A stretch of 5,563 nucleotides of DNA from Deinococcus marmoris DSM 12784 (GTDB taxonomy: Bacteria > Deinococcota > Deinococci > Deinococcales > Deinococcaceae), in NCBI RefSeq assembly GCF_000701405.1, contig NZ_JNIV01000168.1, forward strand, positions 1 to 5,563, given 5' to 3'. Shown here piece by piece: positions 5,481 through 5,563 of the stretch (positions are counted from its first letter, which is position 1; every line of letters begins with the position of its first letter). The position numbers and the translations under genes were made by a program. Under the pieces are notes generated by a model, which saw only the letters and a program-made list of their open reading frames with translations, was not told the origin of the DNA and did not search any database.

Positions 5481-5563
5481 GAGCGTGTTTATAAAGGTTC
5501 GACGGATGGGTCGAGGCGACGGAGCATCAGGCGAATGTTGGCGAGATAGCACCAGGAAGCGGA
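5481..5563. mobile_element. Right-hand portion of an IS5-like insertion sequence
   Basis: The probable terminal inverted repeat begins at 5481 with GAGCGTGTTTATAAAGG, which resembles the ends of IS427/IS1031-type elements. The preceding TAA (5478-5480) or CTAA would fit a short target duplication of that group. The other end is outside the window, so the boundary is inferred. Confidence 0.6.
5489..5563 (-). CDS. C-terminal end of an IS5-like transposase (partial)
   Basis: The last 24 codons and TAA stop are visible, reading SASWCYLANIRLMLRRLDPS and four further residues. The SWCYLANIRLMLRRL segment is the typical tail of IS5-type (IS427/IS1031-like) DDE transposases, in which this helix follows the catalytic Glu. 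The catalytic residues lie outside the window, so completeness cannot be judged. The stop codon lies only 8 bp inside the presumed IS end, as is usual for compact elements. Confidence 0.72.
   Translation of the reverse strand, partial: SASWCYLANIRLMLRRLDPSVEPL

Overview
The window looks like the replication region of a plasmid or secondary replicon from a Deinococcus-type bacterium. This assignment rests on recognised protein styles (an RPA-family plasmid initiator, a MalT-like STAND protein, a transposase tail) and on high GC with a local AT-rich patch. No database search was possible, so the genus is an inference. All convincing genes lie on the minus strand.

Right to left, which is the direction of transcription: at the right edge (5489-5563) are the last codons of an IS5-like transposase, with the probable IS end near 5481. 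A gene-poor spacer follows (5114-5480), then a small four-helix membrane protein of the DUF1772 / anthrone-oxygenase-like type (4673-5113). Next is a non-coding block of about 800 bp (3856-4672), the probable origin of replication. It holds eight near-identical 17-20 bp iterons in one orientation, an inverted half-iteron, a perfect 14-bp A/T-rich inverted repeat beside the rep start, and a perfect 16-bp palindrome on the far side.

Left of the origin is the rep gene (2458-3855), a 465-residue initiator that presumably binds the iterons. Downstream on the same strand are a doubtful 76-codon ORF whose start overlaps the rep stop and whose stop overlaps the next start, an RNase H-fold protein with a non-canonical fourth catalytic position (1563-2231), and a MalT-like ATPase/TPR protein (39-1535). 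That last ORF ends early. A different reading frame open to the window edge could continue it, which suggests a frameshift.

The iteron-plus-Rep module is a recognisable replicon type. The less ordinary points are the RNase H-like protein downstream of the initiator, the double stop/start overlap, the apparent frameshift in the STAND gene, and the dyads on both sides of the iterons. I found no tRNA, rRNA or CRISPR array.
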